Notes: a model not told the origin generated them from the letters alone. 64,000 nt of DNA from WRAU01 sp964277385 (GCA_964277385.1 OZ195520.1:1054001-1118000); one strand, 5' to 3'. Numbered from the stretch's first letter, positions 1 through 9,573 are shown. Program-made: numbers and translations.

Positions 1-351
1 TAATGGTTTATATGGATCAAGAGAATGAGAAGTTTGCCACGTAATTATAGCAAGAATCACTATAATTATAATAGGAACACCCCACCATACAACCTCTAAC
101 TTCATAGAATGATTCCATTCTGGTTTATAATCTGCCTTATCTTTGTTTTTTTCTCTATATTTTAGAGGAATAATAACAGATAATACTAAAACGGGAATTA
201 CAACTATCAACATAAGAAGAATAGTTATAATAATTAAACTTTTTTGCTGTTCTGCAATTATCCCAACAGGCGAGAAAATTCCTCCACAAGCACTTACGGC
301 CAATAGAGATAGAACTAACAGTGAATTACGTATATTATTATATATTTTCAT
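1..351 (-). CDS. cyoA: Cytochrome bo3 ubiquinol oxidase subunit II, N-terminal part
   Basis: Subunit II of the proton-pumping quinol oxidase of the inner membrane. The reading frame starts at 351 and leaves the window after 117 codons. It begins with a lipoprotein-type signal (LSLLAVSACGG, so lipobox Cys near residue 22). Two membrane segments follow, at about residues 37-60 and 82-100. The stretch after the first segment, with YREKNKD and PEWNHS, and the later VVWWGVP and TWQTSH motifs are typical of CyoA. It lies 14 nt downstream of cyoE and is probably co-transcribed with it. The remaining cyo genes should lie to the left of the window. Confidence 0.88.
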   Translation of the reverse strand, partial: MKIYNNIRNSLLVLSLLAVSACGGIFSPVGIIAEQQKSLIIITILLMLIVVIPVLVLSVIIPLKYREKNKDKADYKPEWNHSMKLEVVWWGVPIIIIVILAIITWQTSHSLDPYKPL

Positions 352-365
352 TTTACCCTTCACAA

Positions 366-1232
366 TTAAACTACAATTAATACTCTATCCAACATCATAA
401 CCGAACATAAAATCATCAAAATTAGTATCGAGAAGAAAAATACTTTTTTTGACCATCTTACATCTTCCGATGTTTTAAACCCAAAATATGCAACACACAG
501 CCAAGATAAACCAAGGCCAATAGCTACAATTAAATATAACCATCCTAAATACCCTAAAACAAAAGGCATCAAGGTGACTATAAAAAATAAAAAAGTCCAA
601 ATAAATATATGAATTTTTGTATTAATAATAGATGTAGAAACTGGCATTACCGGAATATTTGCATTTTTATAATCTTGCAATCTAAAAATAGCAATTGCAT
701 AAAAATGAGGCATTTGCCAAATTAATAAAATTAAAAATAAGATGATTCCAAAAGTATCTACATTATTACTAAATGATGTATAACCAGCAAGAGGAAGAGT
801 TGCTCCAGCAAAACTTCCAATAAAAGTTGAGTATTTGTTTTTTCTTTTAAAATATAAAGAATAAAAAAAGATATAAAATAAATAACCTAAAGCTACAATA
901 ATAAAAGTAAGTTGATTTACTAAAAACCATAGAATAGAAAAACCTAATATCCCAAGAATCAAAGCATATATAAATATAATTTTGCCAGATAAATATCCAT
1001 TTACAGAAGACCTTTTACTTGTTCTTTCCATAAGTTTATCTATATCTCTGTCTATATAATTATTTAATACAGTCGATGATGCCACTACCAACGATATTCC
1101 CAACATAGAATAAATTAAGCAAGCAAAAGGAATATTTAGTCCAGATGCAAGAAAAAATCCTGTAAAAGCTGTAAACAAGTTAGAAAAAACGATTCCAGGC
1201 TTGGCGATTTCTATAAAGTTTCTTATTTTCAT
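366..1232 (-). CDS. cyoE: Protoheme IX farnesyltransferase (heme O synthase)
   Basis: A polytopic UbiA-family prenyltransferase of 288 residues that converts heme B to heme O for the bo3 oxidase. The conserved allylic-diphosphate binding motif is visible as NNYIDRDIDKLMERT near residues 57-71. The second loop motif is replaced by the family-typical stretch around the YSTFIG and PLAGYTS residues. About eight to nine hydrophobic segments are visible. It ends 14 nt before cyoA. In many bacteria cyoE is the last gene of cyoABCDE, so its position upstream of cyoA is notable. It might instead be named ctaB; the neighbouring quinol oxidase favours cyoE. Confidence 0.92.
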   Translation of the reverse strand: MKIRNFIEIAKPGIVFSNLFTAFTGFFLASGLNIPFACLIYSMLGISLVVASSTVLNNYIDRDIDKLMERTSKRSSVNGYLSGKIIFIYALILGILGFSILWFLVNQLTFIIVALGYLFYIFFYSLYFKRKNKYSTFIGSFAGATLPLAGYTSFSNNVDTFGIILFLILLIWQMPHFYAIAIFRLQDYKNANIPVMPVSTSIINTKIHIFIWTFLFFIVTLMPFVLGYLGWLYLIVAIGLGLSWLCVAYFGFKTSEDVRWSKKVFFFSILILMILCSVMMLDRVLIVV

Positions 1233-1878
1233 ATTATTTTTATTTTTTTATAACCAAAGAAAGCAGTGGCTTATAATTTTTTGCTAAATTAAATAGCAAT
1301 AACAATTTTTATTAATCTTATTAAAATCATTTCACTATTTTAATAAAAAACATTATCACATAGAATAGAATTAACACTCAATTATTCGTTTAATAGTTAG
1401 TATGATATACCCTTCTATATATGGTTGCTTTTATAAAAAAATATATCATCTATAAAAACACAAACACAATATTAACACAATATTAAGTTATTTACTTAAT
1501 ATTTAGAATAATAAATTACTCTATTTGTAATTACAGTTTGTAAAATATAATACCAGCTTTAATAAATTAGATCATTATATACAAAACAAACTAACTTTTT
1601 TCATACAATATATTTTTAATAAAATAATAAACTACATCTCAATAATATGAAATCAGTATAATCCCTCTTGTATAAAAAGTACACTTCTAATTGATTTTTA
1701 ATTACCAAACATTTAGCATATATAATTACAAAAAACTATCTACTTAGTATAATATCTTATTTTGTTTATAATTGCAATTTGTAAAAAATAATATTACCAT
1801 CAAAATAAAACAACATTAAGTTGCTTATTTAATAATTACCATAATATTTCCTTCTTTTTATACTTACCTATTATACAC
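1233..1878. other. AT-rich spacer without recognisable gene
   Basis: No open frame with coding character was found on either strand. The stretch between about 1470 and 1560 and that between about 1760 and 1830 share diverged pieces (a run like TTGTAATTACAGTTTGTAAA against TATAATTGCAATTTGTAAA, and an AATATTAAGTTRTTTA motif), so part of the spacer may be an old duplication. The promoter for cyoE is expected at its left end but no clear -35/-10 pair stands out. Confidence 0.5.
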
Positions 1879-1910
1879 ATAAAAGGGGTACTGCCTACTA
1901 CCCCTTTTAT
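1879..1910 (-). terminator. Hairpin terminator after the cyd operon
   Basis: A perfect 12-bp inverted repeat (ATAAAAGGGGTA against TACCCCTTTTAT) with an 8-nt loop lies 11 nt beyond the ybgE stop codon. The stem is partly GC-paired. The U-tract after it on the minus strand is poor, so it may work bidirectionally or only stabilise the mRNA end. Confidence 0.6.
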
Positions 1911-1920
1911 GAAATATAAA

Positions 1921-2181
1921 CTACCTAAACATTCCATATAAAAGTAATAACAATAGAGTTGTTGTAAGTAGTGGATTTGTAATAATTTTCCAAAACTTAG
2001 AATCAGGTGTATACCCTATTACGTTAATAAAAGATAAACAACAAGCCATCAAAGTAAAAGACATAAAGCCATACCTTGAAGTTCCTACAATGCTTTTAAA
2101 AGCATAAGGATAAAATACAATTAAAAGAACCACTGATAAAAAATTCATTAAACTAAGTACTCGTCCTAAATTAACTAGCAT
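1921..2181 (-). CDS. ybgE: Cyd operon protein YbgE-like
   Basis: A small membrane protein of 86 residues with three hydrophobic segments (about residues 14-30, 38-55 and 66-84), the last gene of the cytochrome bd operon. Its layout matches Escherichia coli YbgE: a first segment after a short basic N-terminus, then a middle segment ending in an I/V-GYTPDSKFW-type loop (compare VGFRPQKVLW in YbgE), then NPLL and a terminal hydrophobic helix. It starts 1 nt after the cydX stop codon, suggesting translational coupling. Its role in bd oxidase assembly is not well defined even in model species. Confidence 0.72.
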   Translation of the reverse strand: MLVNLGRVLSLMNFLSVVLLIVFYPYAFKSIVGTSRYGFMSFTLMACCLSFINVIGYTPDSKFWKIITNPLLTTTLLLLLLYGMFR

Positions 2182-2182
2182 T

Positions 2183-2278
2183 TTAGATTGTATCTTCTTG
2201 ATTATCTACAATATTTGTATGTTTTACACAAATAATAGTCGCAATAATTAGAAAAAACATCCATAAAGCGTATATCAT
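2183..2278 (-). CDS. cydX: Cytochrome bd small subunit CydX
   Basis: A 31-residue frame between cydB and ybgE, too short for ordinary gene finders. It starts MIYALWMFF, runs through a single membrane helix (residues 2-19) and ends with a short polar tail (NQEDTI). Size, position directly after cydB, the early Trp and the single N-out-like helix fit CydX, which stabilises the heme b595/d site of CydAB. A strong Shine-Dalgarno (AAGGAG) precedes the ATG by 8 nt. It is 1 nt from the ybgE start, so the two are probably coupled. Confidence 0.85.
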   Translation of the reverse strand: MIYALWMFFLIIATIICVKHTNIVDNQEDTI

Positions 2279-2302
2279 AATAAAACTCCTTATTTTATTA
2301 AA

Positions 2303-3445
2303 TTAATAATCTTCTTCTAGAGTATTTTCTGTCACTTTTCCTCTTAGAACTCTAAATACCCAAGCAGTATAAAGAAGGACTATAGGTAAGAAAATAATCG
2401 TAGTAATCAACATAATTTTTAAAGTTAAGACTGAAGAAGAAGCATCCCAAACAGTTAAACTACTTACCAAATCATAAGAAGAAGGTAAGATGAATGGGAA
2501 CATAATAACCCCAACAGTTGAAACAACTCCAAAAATTGCAACAGAACTACAAATAAAAGCACCTATCATATTATCTTTTTTCAAGAAAGTTATAACTAAA
2601 ATCACACCTAAAACAACTAATACTGGAGCTACTAAAGTCCATGGCATATTTGCAAAATTATTAAACCAAGCACCTTGAACTTGTTCTACAGTTTTATATA
2701 ACGGATTAGATGGACCATTCATCATTACTTCTGATTTAATAACATAACCTTTTATATAAAGAGCTGTTAATAATCCACCAATAACATAAAGAATTAGCAA
2801 TAAAATACCAGCAAATTTTGCAATTATTTTAGAACGAGTAGCAATTACTTCTTCTGTTTTAAGAGCAGTATAAACAGACCCTTGCATCACAAGCATGCTT
2901 AAACTTAACAATCCACAAAGTAACGAAAATGGATTTAATAAAGCAAAAAATGAACCATGATAAGTAATTGAAAGATCTATCGGATCAATTTTAAAAGGTA
3001 ACCCGATAATAACATTACCAACAGCAACACCAGTTAATAAAGATGGTAAGAAACCACTAATAAAGTGAGTCCAACTCCAAAATCCTCTCCAAGTTTCATT
3101 TTCATATTTATTTCTAAATGCGAAAGAAACTGGTCTTAAAATTAAAGCTATTAATACTAAACACAATGCTAAGTATAGTCCAGAAAAACTAACCGCATAA
3201 ACAGCTGGCCATGCTGCAAAAATAGCACCACCACCAAGAACTAACCAAATTTGATTTCCTTCCCAGTACGGTTCTATAGTGTTTATTAATATTCTTTTTT
3301 CAGTTTCAGTTTTTGCAATAAAAGGTAACAATGTAGCCACACCTAAATCAAATCCATCCATAATTGCATAACCTATCAAAAGAGCACCTAGTAGTATCCA
3401 CCAAATTACTCTTAGAGCTTCGTATTCAAATAACATTGACAACAT
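2303..3445 (-). CDS. cydB: Cytochrome bd ubiquinol oxidase subunit II
   Basis: The second large subunit of the bd-type oxidase, 380 residues, about nine membrane helices. Characteristic stretches include YAIMDGFDLGVATLLPF near residues 27-43, IEPYWEGNQIWLVLGGGA near 57-74, the FRNKYENETWR loop near 111 and LYTAWVFRVLRGKV at the end. A GGAG motif precedes the first ATG by 7 nt, supporting the start chosen. It follows cydA by 26 nt and is followed by cydX, so the operon reads cydP-cydA-cydB-cydX-ybgE. Confidence 0.95.
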   Translation of the reverse strand: MLSMLFEYEALRVIWWILLGALLIGYAIMDGFDLGVATLLPFIAKTETEKRILINTIEPYWEGNQIWLVLGGGAIFAAWPAVYAVSFSGLYLALCLVLIALILRPVSFAFRNKYENETWRGFWSWTHFISGFLPSLLTGVAVGNVIIGLPFKIDPIDLSITYHGSFFALLNPFSLLCGLLSLSMLVMQGSVYTALKTEEVIATRSKIIAKFAGILLLILYVIGGLLTALYIKGYVIKSEVMMNGPSNPLYKTVEQVQGAWFNNFANMPWTLVAPVLVVLGVILVITFLKKDNMIGAFICSSVAIFGVVSTVGVIMFPFILPSSYDLVSSLTVWDASSSVLTLKIMLITTIIFLPIVLLYTAWVFRVLRGKVTENTLEEDY

Positions 3446-3471
3446 TATTTATCTCCAATTTCTATTTAATT

Positions 3472-4989
3472 TTATTTATTAATAATTTCTTCTGGACCTT
3501 TTTTAATTTGTTTTATCATTAATATAGCATCAACAATAACTAAAGATGTATATATAATAAAGAATCCCATTAAACTAGAAAATACCGTGGTAGACGATAA
3601 ATTAGATGCAGCTTTAAATGTTGGTAAAATATCTTGAATTACCCAAGGCTGTCTACCATATTCTGCAACTATCCAACCTAAGAAAATTGCTAACCAAGGT
3701 AGAGGTAAAATAAATAAAGATACACGTTGCATAAATTTAGATTCAATATAAATATTTTTGATACTCATTACATATGTAACAAAGAAAAATACTAAAAATA
3801 AACCACCTAAAGCAACCATTATCCTAAAGCTATAGAAAAGAGGAGTCACTTTTGGGATACTATTTTCTGCAGAAAAGGCAATATCTGCTTCTGTAGCTTT
3901 TGTAATATCTGATAAATTTCTGAATAATAATAAAGCATATCCTAAATCAACAACATGTTTTTCAAAAAGTTTTTGAGATGCAATATTAGTTCTATCTGCT
4001 TTATATTTCATTAAAGAATCATAAGCTATTAAACCACTTTTAATACGCCATTTATTATCGGCAATAACTTCTTTCATACCTTTAACAACACCATCATTAA
4101 GAATTCCTAATAATTGCGGAATTTTAACTTCGTAATAATTTTTTTGCTCTTCTTTTGAAGATACAGCAAAAAGAATAAAACCAGCTGGATATTTTTCTGT
4201 TTCCCAAGAACCTTCTAATGCAGCCATTTTAGCTGGTTGAGTTTTATTCACAAGTCTACCTTGTTCGTGTCCCATATAAATTGTTAAAAAAGTTGATAGT
4301 AAACCAATTACAGCCGCTATCATAATACTTCTTCTTGCAAATTCTATATTTCTTCTTCTTAATAAGTAGAAACTAGATACAGCAATAACAAAAATAGCTC
4401 CTGTAATATAAGAGGCACTTAGAGTATGTAAAAATCTGTATTGAGCAGCTGAATTAAGTATCACAGCCCAAAAATCATTCATTTCCATTCTCATTGTATC
4501 TATATTGAAGTAAGCTCCCACTGGATTTTGCATCCAACCATTCGCTACTAAAATCCATAATCCAGAAATGTTAGAACCTATAAAAACTAACCATGTAACA
4601 ACAGAATGTTGTAATTTAGATAATTTATCCCAACCAAAAAAGAATAATCCTATAAATGTAGCTTCTAAAAAGAATGCCATTAAGCCTTCAATAGCTAAAG
4701 GAGCTCCGAAAACATCTCCAACATAATGAGCATAATAAGACCAGTTTGTTCCAAATTGGAATTCCATAGGAACACCAGTAGCAACCCCCATAGCAAAGTT
4801 AATGGCAAATAAAATACTCCAAAACTTAACCATATTTTTGTAAATTTCTTTACCTGTTTTTACATATATAGTTTCCATTATAGCCATAAGAAAACTTAAC
4901 CCAATAGTAAGTGGTACAAAAACAAAATGTATCCCTACTGTGTAGGCAAACTGAATCCTTGATAAATCAATATTGTCCAAACCAAACAC
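3472..4989 (-). CDS. cydA: Cytochrome bd ubiquinol oxidase subunit I
   Basis: The quinol-oxidising, heme-binding subunit, 505 residues, which reduces O2 to water without proton pumping and with high O2 affinity. Visible landmarks are the axial-ligand region (HFVFVPLTIG, His near residue 21), the FFLEATFIGLFFFGWDKL segment near residues 105-122, the periplasmic Q-loop (GSWETEKYPAGF near 261-272) and the diagnostic GRQPWVIQDILPT near residues 440-452. The start is a GTG with a GGGG-type ribosome site. The bo3 genes next door mean that both quinol oxidases are encoded within 5 kb. Confidence 0.96.
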   Translation of the reverse strand: MFGLDNIDLSRIQFAYTVGIHFVFVPLTIGLSFLMAIMETIYVKTGKEIYKNMVKFWSILFAINFAMGVATGVPMEFQFGTNWSYYAHYVGDVFGAPLAIEGLMAFFLEATFIGLFFFGWDKLSKLQHSVVTWLVFIGSNISGLWILVANGWMQNPVGAYFNIDTMRMEMNDFWAVILNSAAQYRFLHTLSASYITGAIFVIAVSSFYLLRRRNIEFARRSIMIAAVIGLLSTFLTIYMGHEQGRLVNKTQPAKMAALEGSWETEKYPAGFILFAVSSKEEQKNYYEVKIPQLLGILNDGVVKGMKEVIADNKWRIKSGLIAYDSLMKYKADRTNIASQKLFEKHVVDLGYALLLFRNLSDITKATEADIAFSAENSIPKVTPLFYSFRIMVALGGLFLVFFFVTYVMSIKNIYIESKFMQRVSLFILPLPWLAIFLGWIVAEYGRQPWVIQDILPTFKAASNLSSTTVFSSLMGFFIIYTSLVIVDAILMIKQIKKGPEEIINK

Positions 4990-5063
4990 TTTAAATCCCC
5001 TTTTTACTTATTAAAAAATATTTGTATATTAATATTTTATTCCACATTATGTTTATAATTATG

Positions 5064-5255
5064 TTAATCATTAAAAAAAACTCCTTCTAATACACTAGAG
5101 GGAGTAACTTTTAAGCGATGAGATGGAGAAAAAAATAAAACAAATAAAATCAAAAAAGCAATTATTTTTAATAGAATAACAAAAAATATATTTCTAACCA
5201 GTTTTATAGAAAATATTGATTTTTTTTTTAACATCCAAACACCAAAACTGAACAA
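5064..5255 (-). CDS. cydP: Small membrane protein, CydP-like
   Basis: A frame of 63 codons ending 74 nt upstream of cydA. It has one membrane helix (roughly residues 20-42), then FFSPSHRLKVTP and a short amphipathic tail ending EGVFFND. A basic N-terminus, one helix, an FFS-P-H turn and a V/T-P-x-S-V tail is the layout of CydP, a small protein encoded next to cydA in several proteobacteria. An internal ATG at 5234 (MLKKKS) is an equally likely start; neither has a strong ribosome site. The name rests on layout and position and should be tested by homology. Confidence 0.55.
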   Translation of the reverse strand: MFSFGVWMLKKKSIFSIKLVRNIFFVILLKIIAFLILFVLFFSPSHRLKVTPSSVLEGVFFND

Positions 5256-5740
5256 TGATTTTAATATTAACTACCGTGCAGTGTAGCAAATATCGTTATA
5301 AAAAGCAATGATATTTGTTTTTTCTTTAAGAAAAACAACCGAAAATACAATAATTTTCAAACACTAATGTTATGTATTTAATAGATCAAATCAAGCCCAT
5401 TTTTATAAAAAAACAATTATATGTATTATACAACTAGCAATTAAAGTGTTACCATGTTTTATTGAAATCTTTGTATAGAAAACAGTTGTAAATCATATTC
5501 AAATTAAATAATTTTATTTCTTATTTCATCAAATTATTACGCTCTATTTTACTTAAAAATATGATATTTAAAAAAATTAATTTTACACTGTATATCAGTG
5601 ATAGTTTATATTTACATAACCTATTGTTTAATTGCTAGGTATAGTTTATATAATTAAAATATCAGTTTTATCATTTGCTAATTAAAAACATTGAAACACA
5701 AAAATTACATTTATTATTTCATAATATTTGAAATATATTT
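5256..5740. other. Intergenic spacer
   Basis: About 480 bp of AT-rich sequence between asd and the cyd operon with no credible reading frame. The cyd promoter should lie at its left end: the GC-richer stretch CTACCGTGCAGTGTAGC at 5271-5287 is unusual for the area and could be a regulator site, but I cannot assign it. Confidence 0.35.
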
Positions 5741-6751
5741 CTACATTAATTTTATTATTTCTTCTGCTATATGAACCATATTTAAAGCAGCACCTTTTCT
5801 TAAATTATCAGATACCACCCATAGATTTACACCATTTTCAACGGTTTCATCTATTCTAATTCTACTAACATAAACCTTATCCTCACCCGCTGCTTCTACT
5901 GGAGTTACATATCCCTCATCTGCATTATAATCTACAACAACAATACTCTCTTGTTCGGATAATAAAGTTTTAATATCTTCTTTAGATACTAATCTATCAA
6001 ATTCTATATTTACAGATATAGAATGGCCTATAAAAACAGGAACTCTAACGCATGTTGCAGTAAGAGATATTCTGCTATCTAAAATTTTATGAGTTTCATC
6101 AACAATACTTTGCTCTTCTTTTGTATAACCATCATCACTAAAGGTATCAATATGAGGAATAAGATTAAAAGATATTTGCTTTGTAAAAACTTTTTTCGTA
6201 TCTGTAAATGATTGATTTAAATATATTCCACGAGTTTGGTTAAACAACTCATCAAGAGCTTCACTTCCAGCTCCTGATACTGATTGATAAGTAGATAGAA
6301 CAACTCTTTTTACCCCATAAATTCTATGAAGCGGAGCTAAAGCAAGCAATAATATAACTGTTATACAATTAGGAGAAGAAACAATTCCTTTTGTTCTATA
6401 CTCTAATAACTCTTTTATATTCACCTCTGGAACAACAAGAGGGACTTGAGGATCATTTCTAAAAGAAGTAGAACAATCTATCACTATTGTTCCATTTTGA
6501 GTAACCTCTTCAGCATATTGTTTTGTAATATCTGTTCCCACACAAAAAAATGCAAAATCAGTTCCTTCAAAATCATATTTTTCAAGATTTTTAATTGTTA
6601 GTGTATTATCTTCACCGTAAGATAATTTTTTTCCTACATCTTCCCCTAAACCTAATAGACTAATTTCTTTTATAGGAAATTCTCTTTCATCAAGAATATC
6701 TAAAATTTCGCTAGAAACACGACCAACACCAACAACTACAATTTTGTACAT
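5741..6751 (-). CDS. asd: Aspartate-semialdehyde dehydrogenase
   Basis: Reduces aspartyl phosphate to aspartate semialdehyde with NADPH, in the path to diaminopimelate, lysine, threonine and methionine. With dapF at 13430 it supports peptidoglycan synthesis. Seen: an N-terminal nucleotide-binding fold (VVVGVGRVSSEIL), the FRNDPQVPLVVPEVN stretch, the catalytic cysteine in SSPNCITV near residue 130, YQSVSGAGSEAL near 160, and a C-terminal VSDNLRKGAALN motif. I chose ATG 6751 over the GTG/ATG 12 nt upstream because GAGG lies 7 nt before it. The resulting 336 residues match the usual family length. Confidence 0.95.
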   Translation of the reverse strand: MYKIVVVGVGRVSSEILDILDEREFPIKEISLLGLGEDVGKKLSYGEDNTLTIKNLEKYDFEGTDFAFFCVGTDITKQYAEEVTQNGTIVIDCSTSFRNDPQVPLVVPEVNIKELLEYRTKGIVSSPNCITVILLLALAPLHRIYGVKRVVLSTYQSVSGAGSEALDELFNQTRGIYLNQSFTDTKKVFTKQISFNLIPHIDTFSDDGYTKEEQSIVDETHKILDSRISLTATCVRVPVFIGHSISVNIEFDRLVSKEDIKTLLSEQESIVVVDYNADEGYVTPVEAAGEDKVYVSRIRIDETVENGVNLWVVSDNLRKGAALNMVHIAEEIIKLM

Positions 6752-6763
6752 AAAAATCCTCAA

Positions 6764-7531
6764 AAGATATTATTAAAAAATATATTTAACACTTATAAAG
6801 TTCGCTTAGGTTATTTTAACTTTTTTAAAGTAATAATCATATAATTTTTGTAAGAAAATTTAAAAAATTACAATTTAAAATAATTGGGTTTATTTTGTAA
6901 AAAATCACCTTATCAACCTTTTTATCTAGTCATAATAAAAAACATTTTCAAATAACTACATTATTTTCTAACTCAGCAAAAGATTATCTTGTATCTAAAT
7001 ACTAAAGAAAAATTTTACATAAATTCAATAAATTAGTGTAATATTGGGCCTTCATAGAAAATAAATTAAGTTTTTTAAACCATATTTTCAATTCAAAAAA
7101 CAAATAAAATCTATAATAAAACAACAATATAATGATTTTATCTCACATTTTATTATTATTCTAAACATTTATTTCTAGATGTATTATAACACACCATATC
7201 ACAATTATTCTTTTAAGCACTTTAAATTACTGAGTATACAAATTATTTATCTAATATGAAAAATTATAAGAATTCAGAGAATAGTCAATAAATATAGAAC
7301 TATCACAAAATAGATTTTTAGAAATTTAGTCTAAATTTTACTAAAATAACATTACATATATAATTTTACATACAAAAAAAGATCAGACAAAAATATAGTA
7401 GTACCACTTATACTTACATCTAATCAAACATGATCAAAATATGGATTATTAGTTTTCAATCCAATAAATTATTGTTTTTACACATAACTCAAACTGTTTC
7501 TATAAAAAAATAACTTTATACTCATAAAAAT
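6764..7531. other. Long intergenic spacer
   Basis: Nearly 770 bp between rplS and asd with stop codons in all frames and no RNA gene I recognise. Probably degraded sequence; the asd promoter should sit near its left end. Confidence 0.45.
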
Positions 7532-7592
7532 AAAATAGATAGCAATCACAAAAAGATCTATTTAAAACCCTTTAGAATCTACTATCTATTTT
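7532..7592 (-). terminator. Inverted repeat downstream of rplS
   Basis: An 11-bp perfect inverted repeat (AAAATAGATAG at 7532-7542 against CTATCTATTTT at 7582-7592) encloses about 40 nt. On the minus strand it is followed by a T-rich run. It lies 30 nt after the rplS stop codon and would suit transcript termination, though the loop is long. Confidence 0.45.
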
Positions 7593-7622
7593 TGATATTA
7601 TTCAATAACGGATTTACTACAA

Positions 7623-8000
7623 TTAGTTATTTTTTAATTTCATTTTGTAACCAGTTGTTTCTTCTGAAATTTTAGCTGATTTGCCTAATCTATCTTTTAA
7701 GTAATACAATTTAGCTCTTCTTACTTTACCGCGTTTAATAATTTTAATAGAATCAATATTTGGAGTATAATAAGGAAAAACTCTTTCAACGCCTTCACCA
7801 TAAGATAGTTTACGAACAGTAAAAGCTGAATTTAATCCTCTATTTTTAATAGCGATACAAACACCTTCATAGTTTTGAAAACGGTCACCAATCTTAACTC
7901 TAACATTAACGGTATCACCAACAGTAAAATCGGGATAAGATTTTTCTGCACTTAATTTTTCTATTTGTTCTTTTTCAAAATTAGCTAATACAATGCTCAT
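7623..8000 (-). CDS. rplS: 50S ribosomal protein L19
   Basis: A 125-residue ribosomal protein at the 30S-50S interface. Recognisable parts are the GDTVNVRVKIGDR segment near residues 28-40, FQNYEGVCIAIKNRG near 41-55, the TVRKLSYGEGVERVFPYY core and the basic GKVRRAKLYYLKDRLGKSAKI tail. ATG 8000 was chosen because GGAG lies 7 nt upstream; an in-frame GTG 12 nt earlier would overlap that ribosome site. It follows trmD by about 145 nt, as in many alphaproteobacteria. Confidence 0.95.
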   Translation of the reverse strand: MSIVLANFEKEQIEKLSAEKSYPDFTVGDTVNVRVKIGDRFQNYEGVCIAIKNRGLNSAFTVRKLSYGEGVERVFPYYTPNIDSIKIIKRGKVRRAKLYYLKDRLGKSAKISEETTGYKMKLKNN

Positions 8001-8146
8001 TTTTAGCTCCACTTATTAATTAAATCTCTATTTACAAGAGATACACTATCATAAACTATTTTTTGGTTTGATATTCAATCAAATTATACTAGACCATATT
8101 TTACATATAGTCAAATTAATTAACACTTAATTTTTAATAATTATAA

Positions 8147-8869
8147 TTAATTATTAATAGATGAATTATTTTTTAAATATTCTTCAAAGAGATCAGGACG
8201 AATCTCTTTAGTTTTTTTTAGAGATTTTTTTAACCGCCAATCTTTTATTTTTTTATGATCCCCTGATTTTAAAATCTCAGGAACACTCATATTCTGCCAA
8301 ACTGCAGGCTGTGTGTACTGTGGATATTCTAAAAGTCCGTTTGTAAAACTTTCTTCTTCTGTACACTCAAAAGAGTTTAACACATTTGGGATTAATCTCA
8401 AAACAGAATCTATAATTACACTTGTTGAAAGCTCTCCACCTGATAAAATATAATCGCCAATAGAAACTTCTGTGGGTTTATATTTTTCAATTATTCTTTC
8501 ATCTATTCCTTCAAAATGACCACAGATAAAGGTTAATCCCTCTTTTTTAGAAAAATTTTCAGCAATATTTTGATTAAAAACCTTCCCTCTTGGAGTAGGA
8601 TAAACCAAATTTTTAGATGCTCCTTTTTCAAAAGCAAAATCTATTGCTCTTGATAAAACATCAGGCTTAAGCAATAATCCCTTGCCACCACCGTATACTT
8701 TATCATCAACTTTTTTATAGTTACCTTTGGCAAAATCTCTAATATTAATTACATCTAAGGACCATAAAAAATTTTTTAATCCTCTACCAGTAACACCAGA
8801 TCCCAAATGAGATGGAAAAGAATCAGGATATAAAGTTAAAATTGTAATGCTAAAAGGTTTTTTATTCAT
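8147..8869 (-). CDS. trmD: tRNA (guanine37-N1)-methyltransferase
   Basis: Methylates G37 of tRNAs with S-adenosylmethionine to prevent frameshifting. A 240-residue SPOUT enzyme. The knot motifs are present: VYGGGKGLLLKPD near residues 55-67, YPTPRGKVFNQ near 84-94, CGHFEGIDERII near 110-121, and SIGDYILSGGELS near 130-142. The TNGLLEYPQYTQP segment binds tRNA. The start at 8869 (MNKKPFSITILTLYP) is preferred to the upstream in-frame ATG, which would add 28 residues found in no family member I know. It belongs with rimM and rpsP, but a dead restriction-modification pair now separates them. Confidence 0.94.
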   Translation of the reverse strand: MNKKPFSITILTLYPDSFPSHLGSGVTGRGLKNFLWSLDVINIRDFAKGNYKKVDDKVYGGGKGLLLKPDVLSRAIDFAFEKGASKNLVYPTPRGKVFNQNIAENFSKKEGLTFICGHFEGIDERIIEKYKPTEVSIGDYILSGGELSTSVIIDSVLRLIPNVLNSFECTEEESFTNGLLEYPQYTQPAVWQNMSVPEILKSGDHKKIKDWRLKKSLKKTKEIRPDLFEEYLKNNSSINN

Positions 8870-9141
8870 AAATATTCTTTTAATTATAAATAACTTAAAT
8901 CTAACTATAAGTTTATACAGTATTAATATAGCATTTTTTTGTTTTTTAACCAAAATTATTACATTCTTATATAAAACATAAATTGACTTACTATGCTAAA
9001 AATAACTATAACAAATCACTAACTTATAATTTGATATAGGTAGTAATTTTAGTTATAAAAAATCCAGATTGGTAGTACTGATATAATTATTGCTTTTTAT
9101 ATATTATTAATAAAAAAGCATTAGATTATAAAGTAGAATAA

Positions 9142-9573
9142 AATGAATATTTATTATCTTTATTTTCAGGTGCATGAGGTTTAGATTTAATTTTTAAAAA
9201 AGTAGGTTTTAATATTCTATTTGAAAATGAGTTTAATAAAAGCATCTAGGAAACTTTTAAGTATAATTTTCCATTTACTGAGCTTAATGTAAAAGATATA
9301 AAAAAACTATCAATCAGTCAAATTCCAAATTGTATTGGCATAGCCATCTTTGCCAAAGCCACTCAGAAGACTGTTTACTACGAGGCATTAACGATCAAAG
9401 AAGAAATTTATTCTATGGCTAGATAGTCAATCATAGAATATGCAAGAATACAAACTTTCCCTGATAACTTTCTATTTTTAGGTAATAATATAATTAATGG
9501 ATATAAAATGGTTGGTAACGATGTACCTGTAAATTTGTCTTACTTAATAAATAAACAAATTTTGGAAATTTAG
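9142..9573 (+). pseudogene. Decayed DNA cytosine-5 methyltransferase
   Basis: Translated pieces match a C5 cytosine methyltransferase, but the frame is broken. Motif I appears as LLSLFSGA*GLDL with a TGA in place of a glycine codon. It is followed by VGFNILFENEF, an in-frame TAG, then NFPFTELNVKDIKKLS. In another frame comes a motif IV-like stretch with LCQSHSE and LLRGINDQR. The central third is deleted and the C-terminal motifs resume with RIQTFPDNF, NGYKMVGN and VPVNLSYLI. The motifs identify the family; the lesions exclude a working enzyme. Confidence 0.85.

Noticed and set aside
143..400. An 85-codon plus-strand frame
   Set aside because: Antisense to cyoA and the cyoE end, both identified by motifs.
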